This document shows, one piece after another, positions 33,026-40,995 of a DNA stretch of 61,003 bases. The first letter of the stretch is position 1. Every line of letters begins with the position of its first letter. The notes beneath the pieces are model-generated. The model saw only the letters and a list, made by a program, of their open reading frames with translations. It was not told where the DNA came from and did not search any database. The stretch lies in assembly GCA_964390725.1 (NCBI GenBank), contig CAYMIW010000015.1:1-61003 (forward strand). Reading direction: 5' to 3'. This DNA comes from JAABTH01 sp964390725 (GTDB lineage: Bacteria > Bacillota > Dethiobacteria > DTU022). The position numbers and the translations under genes were made by a program.

Positions 33026-33055
33026 ATTAAACCGATTCTGAGAGGTGAATGTAAG

Positions 33056-34117
33056 ATGAAAGCGATTTATTTAACTGGAAAAGCAGGCGGTGGAAAAACC
33101 GCGACGGCACTCGGATTAGCGATAAAACTACGTAATGAAGGGTTAAAGGTATCTTACTTTAAACCGCTTGGCTTCCGCAAAGGTATCGTCAAAAAAGATG
33201 ACGACGATGTTTTTTTGATGCGTAAAGCCCTGGAACTACCGTTTCCCGGCGAAGTAATATCTCCCTTTACGATTAACGCTAACTACCTTACTGCCCGTTT
33301 CGTTAAAGAAGACCAGAACCTGCTGGGCAAGATCAAGGAATCATTTAAAAAGTGTTCCGAAGGTTATGATGTTGTTTTGGTTGATGGTAGTATAGAACCA
33401 TATGTTGGCCGCAACCAAGGTCTTGATGATTTTTCCCTGGCGGAAATATTCGGGGCATCAATACTGCCGATAATAAGGGCTGATGACGATTTTGATCTTG
33501 ATCAGAATCTTCTTTACCTGGACCTGTGGGCAGAGAAAAAGTTACCCGGGATAGGAGCAATTTTCAACAATGTGTCTCCCCTGCAGGTAAATAAAACCAG
33601 CAGCATATACAAACCTCTGGTTGAAGAAAAAGGTTACCCGGTTCTCGGTATCATCCCGCGTCAGCTGGAAATATCTTCACCCTCGGTTGAAGAGTTTTTC
33701 GACGTATTAAATGGTGAAATCCTGGCAGGCGCAGAGCATATGGATCGTATCGTCGAAGAGGTAGTTGTCGGTACAATGACTATTGACAGTGCGCTCTCAT
33801 ATATGCGCAAAGCTCCAAACAAAGCAGTTGTAACCGGTGGTGACAGGACAAATATGGCCTTAACCGCTCTTGAAACGAGTACATCGGTTATTATTCTCAC
33901 TGGTGGTTTCTACCCTGATGTCCAGGTTTTATCAAGAGCTGAAGAAAAAGGCGTACCAGTCATACTGGTTTACGAAGATACCTTTACCACCCTTGAAAAT
34001 CTGCATAGTGTTTACCGCAGTATACACCCGCAAAATAAGGTTGCCATAGATCTGGTTGAGACAACCATGGATAAATATGTAGATATGAAAAAAATATTGA
34101 AGCAGATTAAAAAGTAA
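33056..34117 (+). CDS. P-loop (BioD-like) and DRTGG-domain protein
   Basis: This 353-residue protein has an N-terminal P-loop GKAGGGKTATALG (8-20), with VVLVDGSIEP as a Walker B-like segment, in a dethiobiotin-synthetase-like fold (1-205). The C-terminal half holds a DRTGG domain (about 210-330; VEEVVVGTMTIDSALSYM, VVTGGDRTNMALTALET). The same two domains form the N-terminal part of long phosphotransacetylases, where they are regulatory. The phosphotransacetylase domain is absent here. Being next to the ADP-forming synthetase, it may regulate that enzyme in response to a ligand. Confidence 0.82.
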   Translation: MKAIYLTGKAGGGKTATALGLAIKLRNEGLKVSYFKPLGFRKGIVKKDDDDVFLMRKALELPFPGEVISPFTINANYLTARFVKEDQNLLGKIKESFKKCSEGYDVVLVDGSIEPYVGRNQGLDDFSLAEIFGASILPIIRADDDFDLDQNLLYLDLWAEKKLPGIGAIFNNVSPLQVNKTSSIYKPLVEEKGYPVLGIIPRQLEISSPSVEEFFDVLNGEILAGAEHMDRIVEEVVVGTMTIDSALSYMRKAPNKAVVTGGDRTNMALTALETSTSVIILTGGFYPDVQVLSRAEEKGVPVILVYEDTFTTLENLHSVYRSIHPQNKVAIDLVETTMDKYVDMKKILKQIKK

Positions 34118-34140
34118 GCTGCTAAACAGGGACAAAAAAA

Positions 34141-34168
34141 AGGAGTCATCACGACTCCTTTTTTTTTA
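34141..34168. terminator. Bidirectional terminator
   Basis: AGGAGTC (34141-34147) pairs with GACTCCT (34153-34159) around ATCAC, with seven A on the left and nine T on the right. It separates the convergent DRTGG gene and the aminomutase gene. Confidence 0.85.
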
Positions 34169-34180
34169 TCCTCAGTTCCG

Positions 34181-35419
34181 TTAATTATCGTAGCGCAATA
34201 CCTTGTTTTCCCAGGTTCTAATCATTATATAGTCCTTACCACTGCTGACCAGGTACTCGGGAAGCATGGGTGTTTTACCCTGCCCCAGCGGGGCATTAAC
34301 CACGTAGGTGGGAATTGCCAGCCCTGAAGTATATCCCCGCAGTTTTTCCATAATCTCGATTCCTTCTTCCACCTTAGTCCGGAAATGAGCAGTACCTTTT
34401 ACAGCCTTGGCATGGAAAATATAATATGGTCTGACCATCATCTGCAGAAGATCCTGGTTAAGCTTACGCATAACGAAAGGATCGTTGTTAACACCTTTTA
34501 ATAACACGGCCTGGTTACCCAGGCTTACCCCTGCCCTGGCCAGTTTAAAACATGCTTCCCTTGAACGCGGGGTAACTTCCAGGGGATGGTTGAAATGCGT
34601 ATTGACATAAACAGGCATGTGATCTGAAAGAATGCGGCAGAGCTCGTCGTCAACCCTCTGGGGCATTGTAACCAGCGTCCTGGTGCCAAAACGTTTAATT
34701 TCCACGTGAGGAATCTGATCGAGTTCGGTAAGCAGCCAGTCAATCGTTTGATTATCCAGCATAAAACCGTCTCCGCCTGTCAGTAATACATCGCGTATTT
34801 CCTCATTTTCACGGACATAATCAATTGCTGCCTGAAGTTCTTCTTTTGTGGTGGCCAAATCTTTTTCACCGATAGCCCTGCGTCTCTGGCAGTGGCGGCA
34901 GTACATAGCGCACTGGTTGGTTACTTTTATAATTAAACGGTCGGCATAGCGCCTGGTAACTGCCGGTGTAGGCGAGGTAAACTCTTCTCCCATCGGATCA
35001 TCGTAACCACCGTGGTCTACATACTCCTGGATCTGGGGAATAGACTGCAGTTTAACCGGATCATTCAGATTATCGGGATCAACCAGGCTTAGATAATATG
35101 GTGAGACAGCCCAGCGATACCTTGATCCGGTTTTATCTATTTCCTCAATTTCCTGCCTTGATATTGGTAAGAGCTCTTTTAAAACAGCACTGTTCGTTAC
35201 CCTGTTTTTCAATTGCCAGTGCCAGTTCTCCCATTCTTCATCACTTGCTTTAAAAAAGTTCTTTATTCTTTTCTGATTCTCAAGGATACGTTCCCACTGA
35301 TTAAAACCTGTCTGAATATCTTTCAGCGCTTCCCTGTAATCTTCAATTCTTCCTTTCAGGATAGCAGCACGTTCAATTGCCTTATCTCTTTTATTATTAT
35401 GCGGTTGCTCGTCTTTCAT
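34181..35419 (-). CDS. eam: Probable glutamate 2,3-aminomutase (KamA-family radical SAM, PLP)
   Basis: This 412-residue KamA-family enzyme has the radical SAM motif C170-AMY-C174-RH-C177 and the PLP lysine K382 in VVNAPLGQGK. In lysine 2,3-aminomutase Asp293 and Asp330 hold the lysine side-chain amine; here the matching positions are K338 (AKAVKGTAHFRT) and N375 (VVNAP). The same swap, Lys332 and Asn369, marks the described clostridial glutamate 2,3-aminomutase. The spacing (37 residues) and the distance to the PLP lysine (7) agree exactly. It should convert L-glutamate to beta-glutamate, a compatible solute. It is a single gene with a consensus promoter carrying a palindrome in the spacer. 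Confidence 0.82.
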   Translation of the reverse strand: MKDEQPHNNKRDKAIERAAILKGRIEDYREALKDIQTGFNQWERILENQKRIKNFFKASDEEWENWHWQLKNRVTNSAVLKELLPISRQEIEEIDKTGSRYRWAVSPYYLSLVDPDNLNDPVKLQSIPQIQEYVDHGGYDDPMGEEFTSPTPAVTRRYADRLIIKVTNQCAMYCRHCQRRRAIGEKDLATTKEELQAAIDYVRENEEIRDVLLTGGDGFMLDNQTIDWLLTELDQIPHVEIKRFGTRTLVTMPQRVDDELCRILSDHMPVYVNTHFNHPLEVTPRSREACFKLARAGVSLGNQAVLLKGVNNDPFVMRKLNQDLLQMMVRPYYIFHAKAVKGTAHFRTKVEEGIEIMEKLRGYTSGLAIPTYVVNAPLGQGKTPMLPEYLVSSGKDYIMIRTWENKVLRYDN

Positions 35420-35468
35420 ACGTTATCTTTACCTCCATAACAGCATTTATTATTAATTTTATATATAT

Positions 35469-35497
35469 AGTATAATTGTTAGGCTACCTAATGTCAA
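35469..35497 (-). promoter_or_regulatory. Promoter of the aminomutase with spacer palindrome
   Basis: Read leftward: -35 TTGACA (35492-35497), a 17-bp spacer, -10 TATACT (35469-35474). TTAGG-CTA-CCTAA (35479-35491) is a perfect dyad filling most of the spacer, a likely repressor or MerR-type activator site. Confidence 0.75.
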
Positions 35498-35500
35498 AAA

Positions 35501-35532
35501 AAGGGTTCAGGAATTTCAATTCCCGAACCCTT
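35501..35532 (-). terminator. Terminator after the secreted-protein gene
   Basis: AAGGGTTCAGGAATT (35501-35515) pairs with 35518-35532 apart from one A-C mismatch. Read leftward it ends in CCCTTTTTTTT. The U-run abuts the -35 of the aminomutase promoter, so the two units are packed back to front. Confidence 0.85.
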
Positions 35533-35553
35533 GTCGATTGCTATTTGCATAAA

Positions 35554-36189
35554 TTATGGTAGTGTTTTCCACCAGCCGGATCTGGCACTGCCATCCCTGA
35601 CAGTTGTGGTTTCCCAGACTTCAGCGTAACCTTCAACATGCATGGTATCGCTTATGAAGCCATCTACTTCCATGTTTCTCTTGGTGGTTCCACCTGTATT
35701 GCCGAAACTGTTGTTAATGTTCAGGTAATCCCCGTCACTGGTGCTGCTGGTTGAGACGGTCTGCCTGATATAACCGCTTTCACCCTGATCCATTTCCACA
35801 CCTATAACAACATCGGTTTTTGCAGCAATATCGACTGATAAACCGCTGATCATTTTAACCTTGTTGTTATCAGGTGCATTCGGGGCAGTAGTTCCGTAGA
35901 GGTAAAGCGAAAGGTTGGCTGCCGATATATCATAGACAGAATCGGCCGGGCTTCCTTCATATTTTACAGTGGTTACCTCATGGCTTCCTGATATGGTTCC
36001 CTCTCCACTGACCTGAAAGCCAGCCTGTCCACCGTCAAAATCAACAACTTTCTGGTGAAATGCATCGCCGATGTACTTAAAATATGTACCGGTATAACGG
36101 TACATCGCAGCGAAAGCAGGCAGAGATAACAAAACCAAAACCAGCAAGGTAACCGTAACAGTGATACATAGCTTACTTTTTGTGAACAA
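35554..36189 (-). CDS. Secreted protein of unknown function
   Basis: The product is 211 residues from a TTG at 36189. It has a signal peptide (KSKLC, hydrophobic core VTVTLLVLVLLSLP, AFA-A cleavage near residue 28). The mature part is Gly/Ser/Thr-rich and probably all-beta, with no cysteine and no recognised domain. No SD stands before the TTG. The frame stays open upstream to an ATT at 36229-36231 that has GGGAGGAGG 9 nt before it, so translation may start there and add 14 polar residues. Only 36 bp separate that ATT from the CCA end of tRNA-Pro, leaving no room for a separate promoter. Confidence 0.7.
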   Translation of the reverse strand: MFTKSKLCITVTVTLLVLVLLSLPAFAAMYRYTGTYFKYIGDAFHQKVVDFDGGQAGFQVSGEGTISGSHEVTTVKYEGSPADSVYDISAANLSLYLYGTTAPNAPDNNKVKMISGLSVDIAAKTDVVIGVEMDQGESGYIRQTVSTSSTSDGDYLNINNSFGNTGGTTKRNMEVDGFISDTMHVEGYAEVWETTTVRDGSARSGWWKTLP

Positions 36190-36267
36190 AGACTGATTAT
36201 TTTTGATTTTATTTAATTCTTTATCTCTAATAGTAACGCACCTCCTCCCTGGATATAATGAATAAAA

Positions 36268-36344
36268 TGGTCGGAGCGACTGGATTTGAACCAGCGACCT
36301 CTTGACCCCCAGTCAAGCGCGCTACCAAGCTGCGCCACGCCCCG
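36268..36344 (-). tRNA. tRNA-Pro(GGG)
   Basis: The gene is 77 nt with encoded CCA. The acceptor stem is CGGGGCG/CGCTCCG with one G-U pair. The anticodon stem CTTGA/TCAAG encloses CTGGGGG (anticodon GGG). D and T arms (GGTTCAAATCC) are intact. Confidence 0.95.
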
Positions 36345-36384
36345 ACATGCACAATAAAGCTATTTTTATGTAAAGTCTTTACCC

Positions 36385-36413
36385 ATTTTAAAGCAATCGT
36401 CTTTAAAAGTCAA
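36385..36413 (-). promoter_or_regulatory. Promoter of tRNA-Pro
   Basis: Read leftward: -35 TTGACT (36408-36413), a 17-bp spacer, -10 TAAAAT (36385-36390), about 40 bp before the tRNA. Confidence 0.65.
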
Positions 36414-36433
36414 TAAGATACGAAAACACCAGT

Positions 36434-37636
36434 TTAGATCTTAAAGTAGCTAAACATTTGCCCAAAATTGATACCGGCGATAATTTTATTGGCATTGTTC
36501 TGATAAAGCTGGCGGTTCCCGTCTTCAAGGTGGTGCGACTTGATTCCGTGTGATATCGACAAAAAAGTTTCAATGTATGCGGCCAGTTGATCGCACCCCT
36601 TAATTATTTCACCATCGAGCGGTGAAAATTGATCGCTATTATAATTATTGTTTATCTCCACAGAACTAACTTTCTTTATTATTCCATTATCCTTGATTTT
36701 ACTGGCGAATTCGTTTTCTGTAAAATATTTAATCTCTTCATGCCAGGCTGCAGGCAAAAGTGGGAATATACGTTCCTCCAGCTGCCTGTGTTCAATATCC
36801 TTGATAATATCTTCGAGCCCGGCGACAGATCTTTTAACAGGTGATACGATATCCCTGGTCAGCACTTCGGGCAGGTCGTGAAAAAGCGCTGAAAAGTAAT
36901 TATTGTATATCCTCACCGGACAGGCTTTTAATTCGACCGAACAGAGATAGCTTACCATGGCAACAATCAACATATGTCCCATAACAGACGTTTTTGGTAC
37001 ACGCGGCGATTGCGCCCAGCGTTGCTGAAATCTCAGCTGGCCAACCAGGTCAAGAAAGTTACTGGTTTTTTTTCCAAGAGTAAGTTTCTGCACTCCGGCC
37101 AGGTCGTAATGTTCCTCTATCTGGTTGGCTATAGCATTACGTGTTTCTTCAAGCCCGTAAAGTCCTTCATTCAAACGATATATTATTTTAAATTCCCAGT
37201 TTGTGGCCAGGTAATGAGCTGCTTTTAGGATTCGCTTTTCCAGAGATATCCTGTCAGTAGAAAAATAATAATTCTCCATCTTATCAAATATGTTTCCTTC
37301 GAAATCTATAATTCTATCTTTGAGCCGGTCAAGAACCCAGCGATTAAGTTGTTCTCCTTTTTCTGCCATCAGCTTGTAGAATACCGGTGGTTTAATATCG
37401 GTCAGAACTATACGGTGTAAAAATTCGAATAGCCCACCTTCAATCAAATCCGGCCAATTTACTGATAATCCGTGATCTGCCTCTTCAATTTTGGCCAAAA
37501 CATAAGCATAGACCATTTTATGAGCCTGTTTATCGAGTTCGCTGAAATAGTCGGGGCGGATATGATCATTCCAGCGCTGGATACTGGCTGCTTCATAAAG
37601 CAGCTCCAGCAGTTCTTTTCTGATCATTACCTTCAC
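36434..37636 (-). CDS. HD-domain (YfbR-like) phosphohydrolase
   Basis: This 400-residue protein has an HD metal site: TSVMGHMLIVAMVSYL (first His) and YFSALFHDLPEVLTRDIVSP (HD pair, followed by Glu), then an Asp in GCDQLAAYIET. This pattern fits the YfbR/HD-2 5'-deoxynucleotidase group. The N-terminal 200 residues repeat the theme partly (DKQAHKMVYAYVLAKIEE) but lack a full HD site. The substrate is unknown; nucleotides are likely. It follows plsY after an 81-bp gap holding only a weak 6-bp hairpin (37674-37688). Confidence 0.8.
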   Translation of the reverse strand: MKVMIRKELLELLYEAASIQRWNDHIRPDYFSELDKQAHKMVYAYVLAKIEEADHGLSVNWPDLIEGGLFEFLHRIVLTDIKPPVFYKLMAEKGEQLNRWVLDRLKDRIIDFEGNIFDKMENYYFSTDRISLEKRILKAAHYLATNWEFKIIYRLNEGLYGLEETRNAIANQIEEHYDLAGVQKLTLGKKTSNFLDLVGQLRFQQRWAQSPRVPKTSVMGHMLIVAMVSYLCSVELKACPVRIYNNYFSALFHDLPEVLTRDIVSPVKRSVAGLEDIIKDIEHRQLEERIFPLLPAAWHEEIKYFTENEFASKIKDNGIIKKVSSVEINNNYNSDQFSPLDGEIIKGCDQLAAYIETFLSISHGIKSHHLEDGNRQLYQNNANKIIAGINFGQMFSYFKI

Positions 37637-37717
37637 TCCCTTTTATAGTTGTTATCTATAGTTTTCAGTAAAGGTCTGCCGGGCAGACAGGGTATATACA
37701 AAATATAATCAAGCCAA

Positions 37718-38305
37718 CTAGCTTTTTCTGCCAAGTCTGGATTCGGTCCCTTTAAAAAGCCTTTCTATATTTTGACGGTGTCTTAAAACTACCAGTAAGG
37801 CTACCCCGATCCCGAAAACAATGTAAGGCAGGTCGTATCCCAGTATTAAAAATATTAACGGTACCATGATAGAACCAACAATAGAGCCAAGTGAAACATA
37901 TCTGGTTACGGCTATCAAAATAACCGTTACTACGGCAAGAATTAAAAGCGCCCATCCCGAGACAGCAGCAAGTACTCCAACCCCTGTAGCTGCAGCCTTT
38001 CCGCCCCTGAACCTGAGAAACACAGGAAAACTATGTCCGAGCATAGCCAGAAACCCTGCTGCAAGAAAAATTACAGGTAGATCACTGACATATTTCGCCA
38101 AATAAACAGCTGTAAACCCCTTAAGGGCATCAAGCAAAAATACCGGTAAGGCCGCTTTCCATCCACCAACCCTCAAAACATTTGTTGCCCCGATATTTCC
38201 ACTGCCATGTTTTCTGATATCTGTTTTCAGGAACAGTTTTGACATTAAGTATCCAAAAGGCAGCGAACCAAGCAGGTAAGCAACCACTAAAATAAGAACA
38301 GTCAT
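37718..38305 (-). CDS. plsY: Acyl-phosphate:glycerol-3-phosphate acyltransferase
   Basis: This 195-residue membrane protein has five to six helices. The three conserved loops are LGSLPFGYLMSKL, KHGSGNIGATNVLR and FLRFRGGKAAATGVGV; HRQNIERLFKGTESRLG is the C-terminal signature. It makes lysophosphatidic acid from acyl phosphate, the first step of membrane lipid synthesis. It starts one base after the der stop, so the two are coupled. Confidence 0.95.
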   Translation of the reverse strand: MTVLILVVAYLLGSLPFGYLMSKLFLKTDIRKHGSGNIGATNVLRVGGWKAALPVFLLDALKGFTAVYLAKYVSDLPVIFLAAGFLAMLGHSFPVFLRFRGGKAAATGVGVLAAVSGWALLILAVVTVILIAVTRYVSLGSIVGSIMVPLIFLILGYDLPYIVFGIGVALLVVLRHRQNIERLFKGTESRLGRKS

Positions 38306-38306
38306 T

Positions 38307-39635
38307 TCAACCTCCTCTTCGTTCCCTTTTCTTAATTTTTATAACCAAAGGTGTCCCTTTAAAGTAAAAAGCCTCACGAAGTCTGTTTTCTAAATAACGA
38401 CGGTAAGAAAAGTGAACCAGTTCAGGCTCATTGGCAAAAAAAACAAATGTTGGAGGTTTAACCTCCGGTTGAGTTGCATAATAAAACCGCACTCTTTTGC
38501 CCTTCACACCGGGAGGAGGATTAACAGCCTGGGCATCTTCCAACAATTCATTTAGCAGGGATGTTGGAATTCGTTTATGCTGTTCCTGCCATGTTTCAAT
38601 AATCAGGGGAAATAATTTATCAAGTTTCCAGCCGGTTAAAGCGGAAATAAAGATCACGTGGGCATAAGGAACAAAACTGAGCATACGATCCAGTTGATCA
38701 AGATAATTCTCCCTGGCGTGATCACGGTTTTTAACCAAATCCCATTTATTTATTACCAGCAGCAAACCCCTGCCAGCCTGATCCACAAAACCAGCCAAAC
38801 GTTGATCCTGTTCAGTTATACCACTTTCACCGTCAAGAACCAGTAAGGCGATGTCAGCTCTTTGGACGGCTTTCAGAGAGCGAAGAACACTGTAATACTC
38901 AACCGAATCTTTGACTTTGCCTTTTTTACGCATTCCGGCTGTATCGATCATAACATACGGCTGGGCGCCGTATTCAAATACTGTATCGATAGCATCGCGC
39001 GTGGTTCCCGGAAGATCGCTTACAATAACCCTTTCTTCTCCCAGGACCGCATTAATCAGTGAAGATTTTCCCACATTTGGTCGGCCGATGACAGCTACTT
39101 TTACCGCGTCTGCGTTGTACCCGTCTTTCTCTTCCTGCACCGATGGAAGCAAATCATAGACAAGATCGAGTAAATCACCAATGCCCCTTCCGTGAGCAGC
39201 TGAAACAGTAACAGGATCACCAAAACCAAGACTATAGAAACCATACTTGGCAGAATCCATTTCGTGATGGTCAACTTTATTTATTACCGGTATCACAGTT
39301 TTACCACTTCGGCGCAGCATAACTCCAATCTCTTCATCCAGGGCGGTCAGACCTTCCCTGCCATCCAACAGAAATATAATAGCCTGGGCTTCTTCAACGG
39401 CAAGTTGAACCTGGCTTCTTACCAATGTGGTTAACCGATCGTCCCTGCCAAAAGTTAATCCGCCAGTATCAACAATTACAAAACTTCTATCTCTCCATTG
39501 AGCCGTCCCATAGAGCCGATCCCTGGTTACTCCGGGTACTTTTTCTTCAATTGCTGTTCTTGCCGAAATTAACCGGTTAAAAAGAGTCGATTTCCCCACA
39601 TTGGGACGGCCGACTATAGCAATAGTGTTATCCAT
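38307..39635 (-). CDS. der: Ribosome assembly GTPase Der (EngA)
   Basis: This 442-residue protein has two GTPase domains in tandem: G1 GRPNVGKSTLFNRL (7-20) with NKVD, and G1 GRPNVGKSSLINAV (about 184) with NKWD, then a KH-like C-terminal domain ending in IKIKKRERRG. Der is needed for 50S subunit maturation. Downstream of the DUF512 protein (5-bp gap) and upstream of plsY, it keeps the usual clostridial order. Confidence 0.97.
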   Translation of the reverse strand: MDNTIAIVGRPNVGKSTLFNRLISARTAIEEKVPGVTRDRLYGTAQWRDRSFVIVDTGGLTFGRDDRLTTLVRSQVQLAVEEAQAIIFLLDGREGLTALDEEIGVMLRRSGKTVIPVINKVDHHEMDSAKYGFYSLGFGDPVTVSAAHGRGIGDLLDLVYDLLPSVQEEKDGYNADAVKVAVIGRPNVGKSSLINAVLGEERVIVSDLPGTTRDAIDTVFEYGAQPYVMIDTAGMRKKGKVKDSVEYYSVLRSLKAVQRADIALLVLDGESGITEQDQRLAGFVDQAGRGLLLVINKWDLVKNRDHARENYLDQLDRMLSFVPYAHVIFISALTGWKLDKLFPLIIETWQEQHKRIPTSLLNELLEDAQAVNPPPGVKGKRVRFYYATQPEVKPPTFVFFANEPELVHFSYRRYLENRLREAFYFKGTPLVIKIKKRERRGG

Positions 39636-39640
39636 TATTT

Positions 39641-40993
39641 CTACTCCTCTTCCGGTTCATGGTCCCGCGCCCAATTAACAATTTCTGATATCAATTCTGC
39701 AGGGCCGGATACTGCTATTATCCTGGCATTCAAGCTTTCTTCCAGTTCACAAACCGACAAGTTATCTAAAAAGAGTTCGCTATTATCTTTGAGCATTGCC
39801 TTAGGTATAAATACCACATCACCCGCATCTTTTCCTTGTAAAGAAGTAAGAATATCTCCACCGGTTAACAAACCTGAAACTGTAACTGTGCTCCCGAAAT
39901 GATGGTTTTCTGCAGCAATCAGGTTAATATTCAAACCTTTAGTGTTCTGCAGTTTCCCTGCAAATTCTTTCAAAAGTGGAAATGCAGATATCCCGGTAAT
40001 TATAGTAATCTTCAGGGGTTGTCTTAATACGGAAGGGATATTATCGACAGACCGATCCATTTCATCAAGGAATAACCTGGCCAGGCCAACACCATTTTCC
40101 AGCTGTGGGTAACCCTCATACGATATTTCCTGAGGATAGGGTAAACCAGCTAAATTATAAAATTCATCGGCCAGAAAAACAAAACGGCTTTTTCTTTCTT
40201 TTAGATAAATCCTTTGCTTTGCTTCTATCGTTTCTACAATTTCTTTGGCCTCAGGCGAATTGAATTTTTTTAGTTTGGTTAAATTGTCCCGGTGTTCCGT
40301 TAAACCAACAGGTACGAGGGCCACAGTTAAAATATTCTTACCCATGTTGTTGAGGTCTTCAAGGGTTTTTTCAAGTTCTTTTCCAGTATTTAAACCGGGA
40401 CAAAGTACAACCTGGGTATGCACTTTAATACCGTTTTTAACAAGTTTCTTAAGGTTGATTATACCCCTTTCGGCATGCCTGTTCCTGAATAGTACTCTGC
40501 GCAGTTTTGGGTTTGTAGTGTGAACAGATATATAAAGGGGACTTAATTGCAACCTGATAATCCGCTTTAATTCAGCCTCGGTTAACCTGTTTAAAGTAAT
40601 AAAATTTCCGTGTAAAAATGATAAGCGGTAATCTTCATCTTTCACATACAGTGATTCTCTCATTCCCGCAGGGTTCTGATCAACAAAACAAAATAAGCAG
40701 CGGTTTGTACATCTCTGCAGCGGTGCCAGGGCCGGCGAAGTAAAAACCAAACCCGGTGATGCACCCCCGGGTAGCGTAAGCTTAACTCTTCTTAAATAAC
40801 CCTGCTCCGTTTCAAATAACATTAATAACCGCTCATCTGCTGTCATGATTCGGTAATCCAAAACATCTGCTATGTTCTGATTGTCAATTCTCAGTAACTT
40901 CCATCCAGGTTTAATTCCCGCCCTGGAAGCAGGAGAACCGTTAACGACTGCTTCAATTAAATGACCTTGTGGCTCAATAACTGAATGTCTCAT
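39641..40993 (-). CDS. DUF512 radical-SAM-like protein with PDZ domain
   Basis: This 450-residue protein has an N-terminal PDZ-like domain (GSPASRAGIKPGWKLLRIDN), then CTNRCLFCFVDQ, a CxxxCxxC cluster motif of the radical SAM type, and a C-terminal DUF512 domain with GLTEHRDNL and SAFPLLKEFAG. The family is always next to der and is conserved in Clostridia and cyanobacteria. Its reaction is unknown. It starts 2 bp after the fni stop. Confidence 0.92.
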   Translation of the reverse strand: MRHSVIEPQGHLIEAVVNGSPASRAGIKPGWKLLRIDNQNIADVLDYRIMTADERLLMLFETEQGYLRRVKLTLPGGASPGLVFTSPALAPLQRCTNRCLFCFVDQNPAGMRESLYVKDEDYRLSFLHGNFITLNRLTEAELKRIIRLQLSPLYISVHTTNPKLRRVLFRNRHAERGIINLKKLVKNGIKVHTQVVLCPGLNTGKELEKTLEDLNNMGKNILTVALVPVGLTEHRDNLTKLKKFNSPEAKEIVETIEAKQRIYLKERKSRFVFLADEFYNLAGLPYPQEISYEGYPQLENGVGLARLFLDEMDRSVDNIPSVLRQPLKITIITGISAFPLLKEFAGKLQNTKGLNINLIAAENHHFGSTVTVSGLLTGGDILTSLQGKDAGDVVFIPKAMLKDNSELFLDNLSVCELEESLNARIIAVSGPAELISEIVNWARDHEPEEE

Positions 40994-40995
40994 TG

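Noticed and set aside
34181..35419. Lysine 2,3-aminomutase
   Set aside because: The two side-chain-binding Asp positions are Lys and Asn, the pattern of the glutamate enzyme.
37674..37688. Terminator between plsY and the HD gene
   Set aside because: The stem is only 6 bp with no U-run of note on the coding strand, so it is unlikely to end transcription.
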